Part shown: positions 55,426-64,000 of the stretch, piece by piece
Numbering within the stretch: the first letter of the stretch is position 1
Layout of the letters: every line of letters begins with the position of its first letter
DNA from: Archivesica marissinica
Lineage: Eukaryota; Mollusca; Bivalvia; Venerida; Vesicomyidae
Reading direction: 5' to 3'
Assembly (NCBI GenBank): GCA_014843695.1
Contig: CM026386.1
Location: 17,721,811-17,785,810 of the forward strand
Length of the DNA: 64,000 nt
The notes under the pieces: model-generated
Told to the model about the DNA's origin: nothing
The model's input: the letters and a program-made list of their open reading frames with translations, nothing else
The model's database searches: none
Translations under genes and position numbers: made by a program

Positions 55426-55517
55426 ACCGTACATAAGGTGTAGTCTCTCTCGCTTCAGATGGTAGCCCATTTAGCAATACATTACTAATCTACTTTGAGG
55501 TATTCGAATTGAATGTG

Positions 55518-57372
55518 TTATGTGTCTTACCGTTATACCAGTAGGCTGTGTCTTACCGTTATACCAGTAGTCTGTGTCTTACCGTTATACCAGTAGGCTG
55601 TGTCTTACCGATATACCAGTAGGTTGGGTCTTACCGTTATACCAGTAGGCTGTGTCTTACCGTTATACCAGTAGGCTGTGTCTTACCGTTATACCAGTAG
55701 GCTGTGTCTTAACCGTTATACCAGTAGGATGTGTCTTACCGTTATACCAGTAGGCTGTGTCTTACCGTTATACCAGTAGGCTGTGTCTTAACCGTTATAC
55801 CAGTAGGCTATGTCTTACCGTTATACCAGTAGAATGTGTCTTACCGTTATACCAGTAGGCTGTGTCTTACCGTTATACCAGTAGGCTGTGTCTTACCGTT
55901 ATACCAGTAGGATGTGCCTTACCGTTATACCAGTAGGCTGTGTCTTAACCGTTATACCAGTAGGCTGAGCCTTACCGTTATACCAGTAGGCCGTGTCTTA
56001 ACCGCTATACCAGTAGGCTGTGTCTTACCGTTATACCAGTAGAATGTGTCTTACCGTTATACCAGTAGGCTGTGTCTTACCGTTATACCAGTAGGCTGTG
56101 TCTTACCGTTATACCAGTAGGCTGTGTATTACCGTTATACCAGTAGGCTGTGCCTTACCGTTATACCAGTATGCTGTGTCGTACCGTTATACCAGTAGGC
56201 TGTGTCTTACCGTTATACCAGTAGGCTGTGTCTTAACCGTTATACCAGTAGGCTGTGTCTTACCGTTATACCAGTAGGCTGTGTCTTACCGTTATACCAG
56301 TATGCTGTGTCTTACCGTTATACCAGTATGCTGTGTCTTACCGTTATACCAGTATGCTGTGTCTTACCGTTATACCAGTAGGCTGTGTCTTACCGTTATA
56401 CCAGTAAGCTGTGTCTTACCGCTATACCAGTATGCTGTGTCTTACCGTTATACCAGTAGATTGTGTCTTACCGTTATGTCCGTATGCTGTGTCTTACCGT
56501 TATACCAGTAGGTTGTGTCTTACCGTTATACCAGTATGCTGTGTCTTACCGTTATACCAGTAGGCTGTGTCTTACCGTTATACCAGTAGGCTGTGTCTTA
56601 CCGTTATACCAGTAGGCTGTGTCTTACCGTTATAGTAGTAGGTTGTGTCTTACCGTTATACCAGTAGGCTGTGTATTACCGTTATACCAGTAGGCTGTGT
56701 CTTACCGTTATACCAGTAGGCTGTGTCTTACCGTTATACCAGTAGGCTGTGTCTTACCGTTATACCAGTAGGCTGTGTCTTAACCGTTATACCAGTAGGC
56801 TGTGTCTTACCGTTATACCAGTATGCTGTGTCTTACCGTTATACCAGTATGCTGTGTCTTACCGTTATACCAGTATGATGTGTCTTACCGTTATACCAGT
56901 ATGATGTGTCTTACCGTTATACCAGTATGCTGTGTCTTACCGTTATACCAGTAGGCTGTGTCTTACCGTTATACCAGTATGCTGTGTCTTACCGTTATAC
57001 CAGTATGCTGTTTCTTACCGTTATACCAGTAGGTTGTGTCTTACCGTTATGTCCGTATGCTGTGTCTTACCGTTATACCAGTAGGTTGTGTCTTACCGTT
57101 ATACCAGTATGCTGTGTCTTACCGTTATACCAGTAGGCTGTGTCTTACCGTTATACCATTAGGCTGTGTCTTACCGTTATACCAGTAGGCTGTGTCTTAC
57201 CGTTATACCAGTAGGTTGTGTCTTACCGTTATACCAGTAGGCTGTGTCTTACCGTTATACCAGTAGGCTGTGTCTTACCGTTATACCAGTAGGCTGTGTC
57301 TTACCGTTATACCAGTATGCTGTGTCTTACCGTTATACCAGTAGGCTGTGTCTTACCGTTATACCAGTAGGC
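55518..57372. repeat. 26-bp minisatellite, about 71 units
   Basis: Unit GTGTCTTACCGTTATACCAG then TAGGCT; a 27-bp form with TTAACCG recurs every few units. Plus-strand ORFs of 76 codons (SYRYTSMLCLTVIPVCCVLP) are repeat translations. Confidence 0.96.
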
Positions 57373-57738
57373 CGATATATATGCACTTGCCTTATTGTTA
57401 ATTCAATTATAACCGATTGGCTTCATGTGCACATTACCATGAACAAATATTTATTTCTCTTCCCTGCTGATTAACATAGTTTCCAATGGGTTCACCTACA
57501 TTGAGCAATGACAGATTCGCATATACATTAGAAGCATCAATATTTGAAACCTCCACATTTTGAACTAGTCCCATGATATAGTGTCTTCATCCTATTTTAA
57601 AACTCCTCGTATACGACTTCTTTTAAGTGCTATGAATGATCGATTAACTAACTATAAATGATATGAATGACAATGAATGTATGAAAACATGGGTATGTTC
57701 TCAGTTCTGTACTGAACAGGATATAAATATTTCTTATC
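57373..57738. other. No supported feature
   Basis: Unique-looking DNA to the right of the array. Confidence 0.4.
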
Positions 57739-57777
57739 ACTAATGTTGTTAGAACTTGTGGTCCAACCCATTTGCTA
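57739..57777 (+). repeat. Dispersed 51-bp repeat, copy 3 (partial)
   Basis: ACTAATGTTGTTAGAACTTG then TGGTCCAACCCATTTGCT, the right part of the unit at 18250-18300. It lies 94 bp left of the second piggyBac-like MITE. Confidence 0.7.
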
Positions 57778-57870
57778 AATTTCTATTTGTACAACGAGTG
57801 TGAGTGTTATATACATGTATATCGAGTAATACAATATTATCAAATCAATGCTTCTGAAAACTCTTCTTAA

Positions 57871-58089
57871 CCCTTTCAACACCACAGACCTCTAAATAGG
57901 CTTACAAAAAGTGTAGATCCAGATGAGCCGGCTCATCAGGATATGCACTTTTTGCAAGTAATATTACTATTTTTGACAAAATTACCCATTTTGATAAATG
58001 AACTGGTCCAAATGTAATTTTCGTATTACTTTATTGGTCTAAAAACTGATCATGGACCAGTCCATTTCAGTTACTTGGTGGTGAATGGG
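57871..58089 (+). mobile_element. piggyBac-like MITE, copy 2 (uninterrupted)
   Basis: TTAA lies at 57867-57870 and 58090-58093. Ends CCCTTTCAACACCACAGACC and TTGGTGGTGAATGGG; internal hairpin GTGTAGATCCAGATGAGCCG / CGGCTCATCAGGATATGCAC. It aligns with 18114-18590 except for the insertion in that copy. Confidence 0.88.
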
Positions 58090-58139
58090 TTAATCCGATT
58101 ATAGACTGATACAAACAAGAAACTGTGCACTTGCCTTAG

Positions 58140-58436
58140 AGTGTGTGTTTGACGTTTATTTATCGTCGCTACCTGTTGCCCATATGAGCGACGCCTCCTG
58201 AAGGGATTAGTCATTTTAGATTTTGGAAGATAGTGCAATGATACAGACAGAGACCCATTCCAGTGTATCATCTGGTTCTTTTACGTGCACGGTGTAAAGC
58301 ACCGACAGGAGACCTCGGTTTAACGTCCCATTTGAAAGACTGTTAATTGTATTAGGGTCAGACGGGGGATCGAACCTGCGATCCCTGGATTACCATTCCA
58401 GCGTGTTACGTACTGGACTACAGATCCGTCTGAAAG
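58140..58436 (-). mobile_element. SINE family A with 7-bp target-site duplication
   Basis: Full length on the minus strand, CAGACGGATCTGTAGTCCAG to CAGGTAGCGACGATAAATAA. GCCTTAG lies at 58133-58139 and 58437-58443. Confidence 0.93.
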
Positions 58437-58637
58437 GCCTTAGTGGTAAAAGTTATATCCTTTTAGAACAAAAATATAGGCAAATGTGGACGTCTACAAG
58501 CTTAACTATTGGGTAAAGTAGTGCAATGTGTGAATGATTATTTTCTTCACTTATGATAGTAAAATCCATAATTCTAAAATTTGTAATGAAAAAGTAATGC
58601 TCATTATAAAAGTGCACAGTTGTATTTATGGTGTCAG

Positions 58638-58922
58638 ACAGACGGATTTGTAGTCCAGTGGTTATCACTTTGGACTGGTAATCCAGGGATCGCAGGTTCG
58701 ATCCCCCGTCTGACCCTAATACAATTAACAGTCTTTTGAAATGGAACTTTAAACTGAGGTCTCGTTTACACCGTGCACGTAAAAGAACCAGAGGAGACTC
58801 TGGAATGGGTCTCTGTCTGTATCATTGCACTATCCTCCAAAATCTAAAATGAGTAATATCTTCAGGAGGCGTCGCTCATATGGGCAACCGGTAGCGACGA
58901 TAAATAAACGTAAAACACACAC
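58638..58922 (+). mobile_element. SINE family A, full length, well-preserved tRNA head
   Basis: The head CAGACGGATTTGTAGTCCAG to TCGATCCCCCGTCTG keeps a 7-bp acceptor-like pairing (CAGACGG with CCGTCTG), an anticodon-like arm CTGGTAA between GGA and TCC, and an intact GGTTCGATCCC B box. This gives a tRNA-Thr-like cloverleaf. About 12 bp of body are deleted after GAGGTCTCG. Confidence 0.93.
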
Positions 58923-59323
58923 TCAGTGTAGTGTAACCATTACACATATATGTGACAAGATCGACGCTTTTTCCAGTAGGAAGTAACGGTAGTACGTTAA
59001 CCGTTGGCGCATTGCATTGTGGGCTCTGACCTGAGATAACTAGATTTATCCGAAATTTGATACGTCCTCAATTGACATGTTGACTTATGAAAATTGCTAA
59101 AATCTTAAACATAGGTCGATTATAAGCATGTGTGAGGAATATCATATATAACAACGTCATGATTATATAACACTAAGAGTGTATGAACCAATAGCAATGT
59201 AGCATAGATACAATCGATTTGTGACAGTGTTTGGACAGCCAAAGTCAATATGTTTCAATGTTCTGTCCTAGAAGGTTGGTAGCTCAGGGCTAATCATGTG
59301 GATACATTCGTGATATATTGTGA
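58923..59323. other. No supported feature
   Basis: Unique-looking DNA before the 21-bp array. Confidence 0.4.
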
Positions 59324-60625
59324 TCTGTATCGGTTGATGATCGATCCGTGTCGGTTGTTGATCGGTCCGTGTCAGTTATTGATCGATCCGTGTCGGTTGA
59401 TGATCGATCCGTGTCAGTTATTGATCGATCCATGTCGGTTGAGTATCGATCCATGTCGGTTGTTGATCGATCCGTGTCGGTTGATGATCAATCCATGTCG
59501 GTTGTTGATTGATCCGTGTCGGTTGATGATCGATCCCTGTCGGTTATTGATCGATCCATGTCGGTTGATTATCGATCCATGTCGGTTCATGATCGATCCG
59601 TGTCGGCTGTTGATCGATCCGTGTCGGTTGATGATTGATCCGTGTCGGCTGTTGATCGATCCGTGTCGGTTGATGATTGATCCGTGTCGGTTGTTGATCG
59701 ATCCATGTCGGTTGATGATCATCCATGTCGGTTGTTGATCGATCCATGTCGGTTGATGATCAATCCGTGTCGGTTTTGATTGATCCATGTCGGTTGATGA
59801 TCAATCCATGCGGTTGTTGATCGATCCATGTCGGTTGTTGATCGATCCGTGTCGGTTGATGATCAATCCATGTCGGTTGTTGATTGATCCGTGTCGGTTG
59901 ATGATCGATCCCTGTCGGTTATTGATCGATCCATGTCGGTTGATTATCGATCCATGTCGGTTCATGATCGATCCGTGTCGGCTGTTGATCGATCCGTGTC
60001 GGTTGATGATTGATCCGTGTCGGCTGTTGATCGATCCGTGTCGGTTGATGATTGGATCCGTGTCGGTGTTGATCGATCCGTGTCGGTTGTTGATCGATCC
60101 GTGTCGGTTGGTGATTGGTCCGTGTCGGTTGGTGATTGATCCGTGTCGGTTGGTGTATTGATCCGTGTCGGTTGTTGATCGATCCGTGTCGGTGTTGACG
60201 ATCCATGTCGGTTGTGATGGTTCGTGTCGTGGTGATGATCCGTGTCGGTTGTGGATTGATCCGTGTCGGTTGGTGATTGATCCGTGTCGGTTGGTGATTG
60301 ATCCGTGTCGGTGGTGATTATCCGTGTCGGTTGGTGATTGATCCGTGTCGGTTGGTGATTGATCCGTGTCGGTTGGTGATTGATCCGTGTCGGTTGGTGA
60401 TTGATCCGTGTCGGTTGGTGATTGATCCGTGTCGGTTGGTGATTGATCCGTGTCGGTTGGTGATTGATCCGTGTCGGTTGGTGATTGGTCCGTGTCGGTT
60501 GGTGATTGATCCGTGTCGGTTGGTGATTGGTCCGTGTCGGTTGGTGATTGATCCGTGTCGGTTGGTGATTGATCCGTGTCGGTTGGTGATTGATCCGTGT
60601 CGGTTGGTGATTGGTCCGGTGATGT
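59324..60625. repeat. 21-bp minisatellite, about 62 units
   Basis: Unit GATCGATCCGTGTCGGTTGT with variants GATGATCGATCC and TTGGTGATTGATCC. The left half uses TTGTTGATCGATCC/TTGATGATCAATCC units, the right half TTGGTGATTGATCC. A block of about 375 bp is duplicated inside (59481 and 59856). ORFs on both strands (IDPCRLL, HGSINNR and QPTRINH repeats) are repeat translations. Frame changes cluster at 60050-60310. Confidence 0.96.
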
Positions 60626-61106
60626 TTGGATTGCACAACTTGTCCGAGAATATTACTTCCATATCCCTGGCGCGCATTCCTCTCCGTATATGTGCCCATG
60701 GACTCCGTGATGGGCGGGTGCTACAAGTGATGGACATTCAGTGGATATGGATACCATAAAGAAACGAAGCGACCTTTTTAATCATAGAATCAACATATGC
60801 ATGTGAAAATAAATGAACCCTGTAAAACGCTCCGAACTGTAGCCCTGCTTCCTGAAGTGGTCAATGAACAGCGCCATCGACGCTCCTTCCTCTAGTAACA
60901 TGTTACAATATGTGCTGAAAGTGTAATCCACACCAGTCTCTCAACTCGTCATGAATGTTAATTCGTTGCCCTGACCTGAAATTGCAAAACGTGAAAGCAG
61001 GATGTTTCGACGAAATGAGTCTCGTTACAGTATGAGCTAATACAGACTGGTGAGTTGATCGATGGGTTCCTCTTGGACTGCGTAGAACTCTTGGCCTATC
61101 CAAACT
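60626..61106. other. Unique-looking DNA, no supported gene
   Basis: Fairly GC-balanced DNA with ORFs of 66 codons or fewer. A 66-codon minus-strand ORF (60903-61103) has no known motif. Confidence 0.35.
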
Positions 61107-61728
61107 AAGCTATAGAACTAAGCTATAGAACTAAGCTATAGAACTAAGCTATAGAACTAAGCTATAGAACTAAGCTATAGAACTAAGCTATAGAACTAAG
61201 CAATAGAACTAAGCTATAGAACGAAGCTATAGAACTAAGCTAAGCTATAGAACTAAGCTATAGAACTAAGCTATAGAACTAAGCTAAGCTATAGAACTAA
61301 GCTAAGCTATAGAACTAAGCTATATAACTAAGCTAAGCTATAGAACTAAGCTATAGAACTAAGCTATAGAACTAAGCTATAGAACTAAGCTATAGAACTA
61401 AGCTATAGAACTAAGCTATAGAACTAAGCTATAGAAATACGCTATAGAGCTAAGCTATAGAACTAAGCTATAGAACTAAGCTATAGAACTAAGCTATAGA
61501 ACTAAGCTATAGAACTAAGCAATAGAACTAAGCTATAGAACTAAGCTATAGAACTAAGCAATAGAACTAAGCTATAGAACGAAGCTATAGAACTAAGCTA
61601 AGCTATAGAACTAAGCTATAGAACTAAGCTATAGAACTAAGCTAAGCTATAGAACTAAGCTAAGCTATAGAACTAAGCTATAGAACTAAGCTAAGCTATA
61701 GAACTAAGCTATAGAACTAAGCTATATA
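61107..61728. repeat. 13-bp minisatellite with 5-bp AAGCT insertions (about 47 units)
   Basis: Unit CTATAGAACTAAG; some units carry an extra AAGCT (CTAAGCTAAGCTATAG). A pattern starting CAATAGAACTAAGC...ACGAAGC appears at 61201 and again at 61560, so about 359 bp was duplicated as a block. Confidence 0.96.
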
Positions 61729-61980
61729 AGTATGGTAAAATATGATTAAACTAAGCTAACTATGTTATGTTTAAATGATAATTGTGATACGTATATAATG
61801 TTAATGATGTCACATTTTGCTGGAGAATACTACACTGTGTGCAGCCTGGATATCCTTGCCTTTATAGCGGACACATTCCTGACACTGCTAATCTTTAGGT
61901 GAACATGATCGTATTTCCAATATGTGCATTGCCATTTTAAACTTGATCAGGTGTTCCATTGCTGTACCACTCTCGCAGCA

Positions 61981-62285
61981 ATCGAATGTTGCTGACTCAC
62001 TCCGAGCTGATAGCAGTGTTCCAACTGTTGGGTATTGCAGTTGTCTATGTGTGTCCACAATGTTTACTGAATAGAGGCGTAGATTAGAACCAATCGAATG
62101 TTGCTGACTCACCCGAGCTGATATCAGTTGTCCAACTGTTGGGTATTGCAGTTGTCTATGTGTGTCCACAATGTTTACTGAATAGAGGCGTAGATTAGAA
62201 GCACTCGAATGTTGCTGACTCACTCCGAGCTGATAGCAGTGATCCAACTGTTGGGTATTGCAGTTGTCTATGTGTGTCCACCATG
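61981..62285. repeat. 112-bp tandem repeat, 2.7 units
   Basis: TCGAATGTTGCTGACTCAC starts at 61982, 62094 and 62205, followed by CCAACTGTTGGGTATTGCAG and TTGTCTATGTGTGTCCAC. The minus-strand 119-codon ORF spanning it is a repeat product. Confidence 0.93.
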
Positions 62286-62503
62286 TTTATATTAGTTCTC
62301 ACCCCAAATCCCCAGTGTGTTATTTCAAAATACTTACGACATGAACACTATTCGTGTGTTTAATATCATGGGATATTTAGGAGTATGTTTGCAATAAATA
62401 ATTGTTTAGTAAATATGTTTATTGCATACGTTACTATAAATAGTAACAAATTTAATGGTAGAAAAGCAAAATATCTGGTCGACGCGGGCAATATATTTCG
62501 ATT

Positions 62504-62553
62504 TTCGGCGCGTGCCGGGCCAATATTCGATATTGGCCCGGCACACGCCGAGA
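62504..62553. repeat. Near-perfect GC-rich palindrome with central CCAAT pair
   Basis: TTCGGCGCGTGCCGGGCCAA then TAT faces ATATTGGCCCGGCACACGCC then GAGA around 3 bases. The centre contains GGGCCAATAT and its mirror ATATTGGCCC. Confidence 0.85.
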
Positions 62554-62733
62554 ACGAATCACGAACACGTGTCACAGGTAGCAATAACACAGTAACTACA
62601 TTGTGTAAACATGGTCGCCGAAGCAACACTAAAGTCGTTGTCTGACAGATTGTTGTCTCTTGACGGTACAATGGCTGAGCGAAATAAGCAAATAACAGCA
62701 GAAGAAACATACGGCTATGTATGCAATAAAGAA

Positions 62734-62859
62734 GTTATTAAACGTCTGCGGTGGGCCATTTGTGGATATTGGCGCACCTATCCGATATTGGCCCTCGGGC
62801 CAATATCTCCATAGGGTGCGCCAATATCCACAAATGGCCCACCTCCGCGGTTTAATAAC
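62734..62859. repeat. 126-bp near-perfect palindrome with central CCAAT pair
   Basis: The left arm runs GTTATTAAACGTCTGCGG, TGGGCCATTTGTGGATATTG, GCGCACCTATCCGATATTGG; the right arm CCAATATCTCCATAGGGTGC, GCCAATATCCACAAATGGCC, CACCTCCGCGGTTTAATAAC mirrors it with few mismatches. The centre GATATTGGCCCTCGGGCCAA matches the core of the palindrome at 62504-62553. Confidence 0.88.
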
Positions 62860-62932
62860 CTCTAAATATTGTACTAGATTGGTTTATAAACCTCTGACAT
62901 TGGCTTGCTGTTAATACTTCATAATTCCTTAA

Positions 62933-63424
62933 AGCGACACTACATCGCTAAACGACTAAACAGGCATTCTTAGTCATAAATAGCATAGCTATTGCAAATT
63001 ATTACGAATTTCGAACACCAATCTTCAATCAATAAACAGTGTTTTAGCGGTCTACAAACTCTCAAAATTGAAAGTAGGAGTTCATATAAGGGTCAGCAGT
63101 CAGCAGCGTTCCTGAATTGACGTTTGTTTATTATTGGAGTTTACATTAAACACGTGAAACGAGTGATACAATCGTAGATAATTTTATTCAGATTAGTCTA
63201 AAAATAAATATGCTTAGGCACAAATATGAGACATAACGGTAAATCTGTACAATACATTGTAGTATTCATGATACACACGTTGCAATATTGTGCTATGTCG
63301 TATACGACGGTTGTTTATTAGTTGAAATACTCGGGTGTTGCGCAACTATTTGGAAAACAATTATGCCATATAATAGGAAAGTGCATGATGTAGAAATGTT
63401 GTGTTTCGCCTATGTAGTGTCGCT
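62933..63424. mobile_element. TTAA-flanked MITE family 2, copy 2
   Basis: TTAA lies at 62929-62932 and 63425-63428. Ends AGCGACACTACATCGC and CTATGTAGTGTCGCT are inverted. It shares its interior with 29969-30411 but carries about 50 bp more in the middle. Confidence 0.85.
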
Positions 63425-63602
63425 TTAATAATGCCGTTAGTATCATTATCCATAAGCATGACATAGCACTTTGTATTTCACGATTATAATAGTATTATAC
63501 CCTATCGATTTTGCAATGATCAACACTTTTCTTAATAATCTTATTACTTTAATACTACCGTTCTTGCAATTATCTATAAGCATGACATAGGATTCTTGTT
63601 TA

Positions 63603-63686
63603 CAGACGGATCAATAGTCCAGTTGTTCACACTTTGGACTGTAAATCCATGGATCGCAGGGTTGATCGCCCAGTCTGACCCTAATA
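63603..63686 (+). mobile_element. SINE family A, left part, split by a SINE B insertion
   Basis: Head CAGACGGATCAATAGTCCAG to GTCTGACCCTAATA. The remainder continues at 63923 after the inserted SINE B. Confidence 0.92.
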
Positions 63687-63922
63687 ATGGCTGTCCGATT
63701 AGCGCTCGCTTCTCACCAATGCAACCCGGGTTCGATCCTCGGACCGGGAAGTATGTGAGATGGTACGATGATCGCCAGATCGGACAGGTGGGTTTTCTCC
63801 GGGTACTCCGGTTTCCTCCCACACGAATAACTACATTTACGCTTTCATCCGCGCCAACGAGAGTGATTAATATAAGTTGTTAAGACTTGCTTCGCAATCG
63901 TTGTAAAATAAATAAAGTTTAA
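63687..63922 (+). mobile_element. SINE family B nested in SINE A, 9-bp target-site duplication
   Basis: ATGGCTGTCCGATTAGCGCT head (with about 13 bp of the A-box region deleted), GGGTTCGATCCTCGGACCGG, core GGTGGGTTTTCTCCGGGTAC, tail GTAAAATAAATAAAGTTTAA. ACCCTAATA, part of SINE A, lies at 63678-63686 and 63923-63931. Family B was therefore active after this SINE A copy was in place. Confidence 0.96.
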
Positions 63923-64000
63923 ACCCTAATACTATTAATAGTCTTTCATGTTGGACTTTAAACCGAGGTCTCTTGTCGGTGCTTACATCGTGCATGTTAA
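63923..64000 (+). mobile_element. SINE family A, right part, cut by the window end
   Basis: ACCCTAATACTATTAATAGT, GGACTTTAAACCGAGGTCTC and GTGCTTACATCGTGCATGT continue the SINE A body after the nested insertion. The tail lies beyond the window. Confidence 0.92.

Noticed and set aside
58638..58711. Functional tRNA-Thr gene
   Set aside because: Despite an intact-looking cloverleaf, the same head recurs about 15 times attached to the SINE body and there is no terminator run directly after it. It is the SINE A promoter head.
59298..60759. Overlapping ORFs on both strands (IDPCRLL and HGSINNR repeats)
   Set aside because: Translations of the 21-bp unit on both strands. There is no independent coding evidence.
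61888..62247. 119-codon minus-strand ORF
   Set aside because: Most of it is the 112-bp tandem repeat. The SATFDC/SQQHS patterns repeat with the unit.

Overview
The window looks like nuclear DNA of an invertebrate animal, most likely a marine mollusc and plausibly a bivalve. I judge this from AT-rich DNA without operons, several families of tRNA-derived SINEs, CR1/L2-like LINE relics, many short terminal-inverted-repeat (TIR) elements and very abundant minisatellites. One SINE family resembles a class I remember from bivalves. The species cannot be named from the sequence alone. I found no intact protein-coding gene, rRNA, functional tRNA, CRISPR array or operon. The only convincing protein homology is two decayed LINE fragments: a reverse-transcriptase palm at about 40.44-40.93 kb (minus) and a LINE C-terminus plus 3' tail at about 51.99-52.56 kb (minus).

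Tandem arrays dominate. About eighteen arrays with unrelated units (13 to 112 bp) fill roughly 27-28 kb, about 43% of the window. The largest is a 49-bp satellite at 19.45-29.70 kb (about 210 units), followed by a 36/37-bp array at 6.31-10.98 kb (about 126 units), a 26-bp array at 55.5-57.4 kb, a 75-bp array at 2.3-4.0 kb, a 40-bp array at 36.1-37.6 kb, a 63-bp array at 41.6-42.9 kb and a 21-bp array at 59.3-60.6 kb. Nearly all long ORFs in the window are by-products of stop-free repeat units and should not be annotated as genes.

The DNA between arrays is a graveyard of short mobile elements. SINE family A (tRNA-Thr-like head, (CA)n-type tail, about 290 bp) has about 24 full or partial copies. 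Family B (about 240 bp) has 7 copies and contains a conserved-looking core. Families C, D, E and H have one to three copies each. Many copies carry target-site duplications of 6-12 bp that can be read directly, including a B-in-A nested insertion at the right edge and two successive A insertions at one site (32.55-33.08 kb). DNA-transposon-type elements include a TTAA-flanked piggyBac-like MITE (2 copies), a second TTAA-flanked family (2 copies), a TA-flanked pogo/Tigger-like MITE (3 copies), a TA-flanked 219-bp MITE, an element with an internally duplicated core (46.5-46.9 kb) and several palindromes.

Layout: 0-0.86 kb 39/53-bp arrays; 1.15-5.5 kb SINEs and 75-bp array; 6.3-11 kb 36/37-bp array; 11.3-17.8 kb SINEs and small arrays; 18.1-19.06 kb MITEs; 19.4-29.7 kb 49-bp satellite; 30-35.8 kb SINEs and MITEs; 36-37.6 kb 40-bp array; 38-41.2 kb MITEs, SINEs and LINE relic; 41.6-44.2 kb 63-bp and 17-bp arrays; 45-55.4 kb mixed elements, small arrays, LINE tail and a SINE cluster; 55.5-57.4 kb 26-bp array; 57.7-58.9 kb MITE and SINEs; 59.3-62.3 kb three arrays; 62.5-64 kb palindromes, MITE and nested SINEs. 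All homology statements come from reading the sequence, and no search was run.
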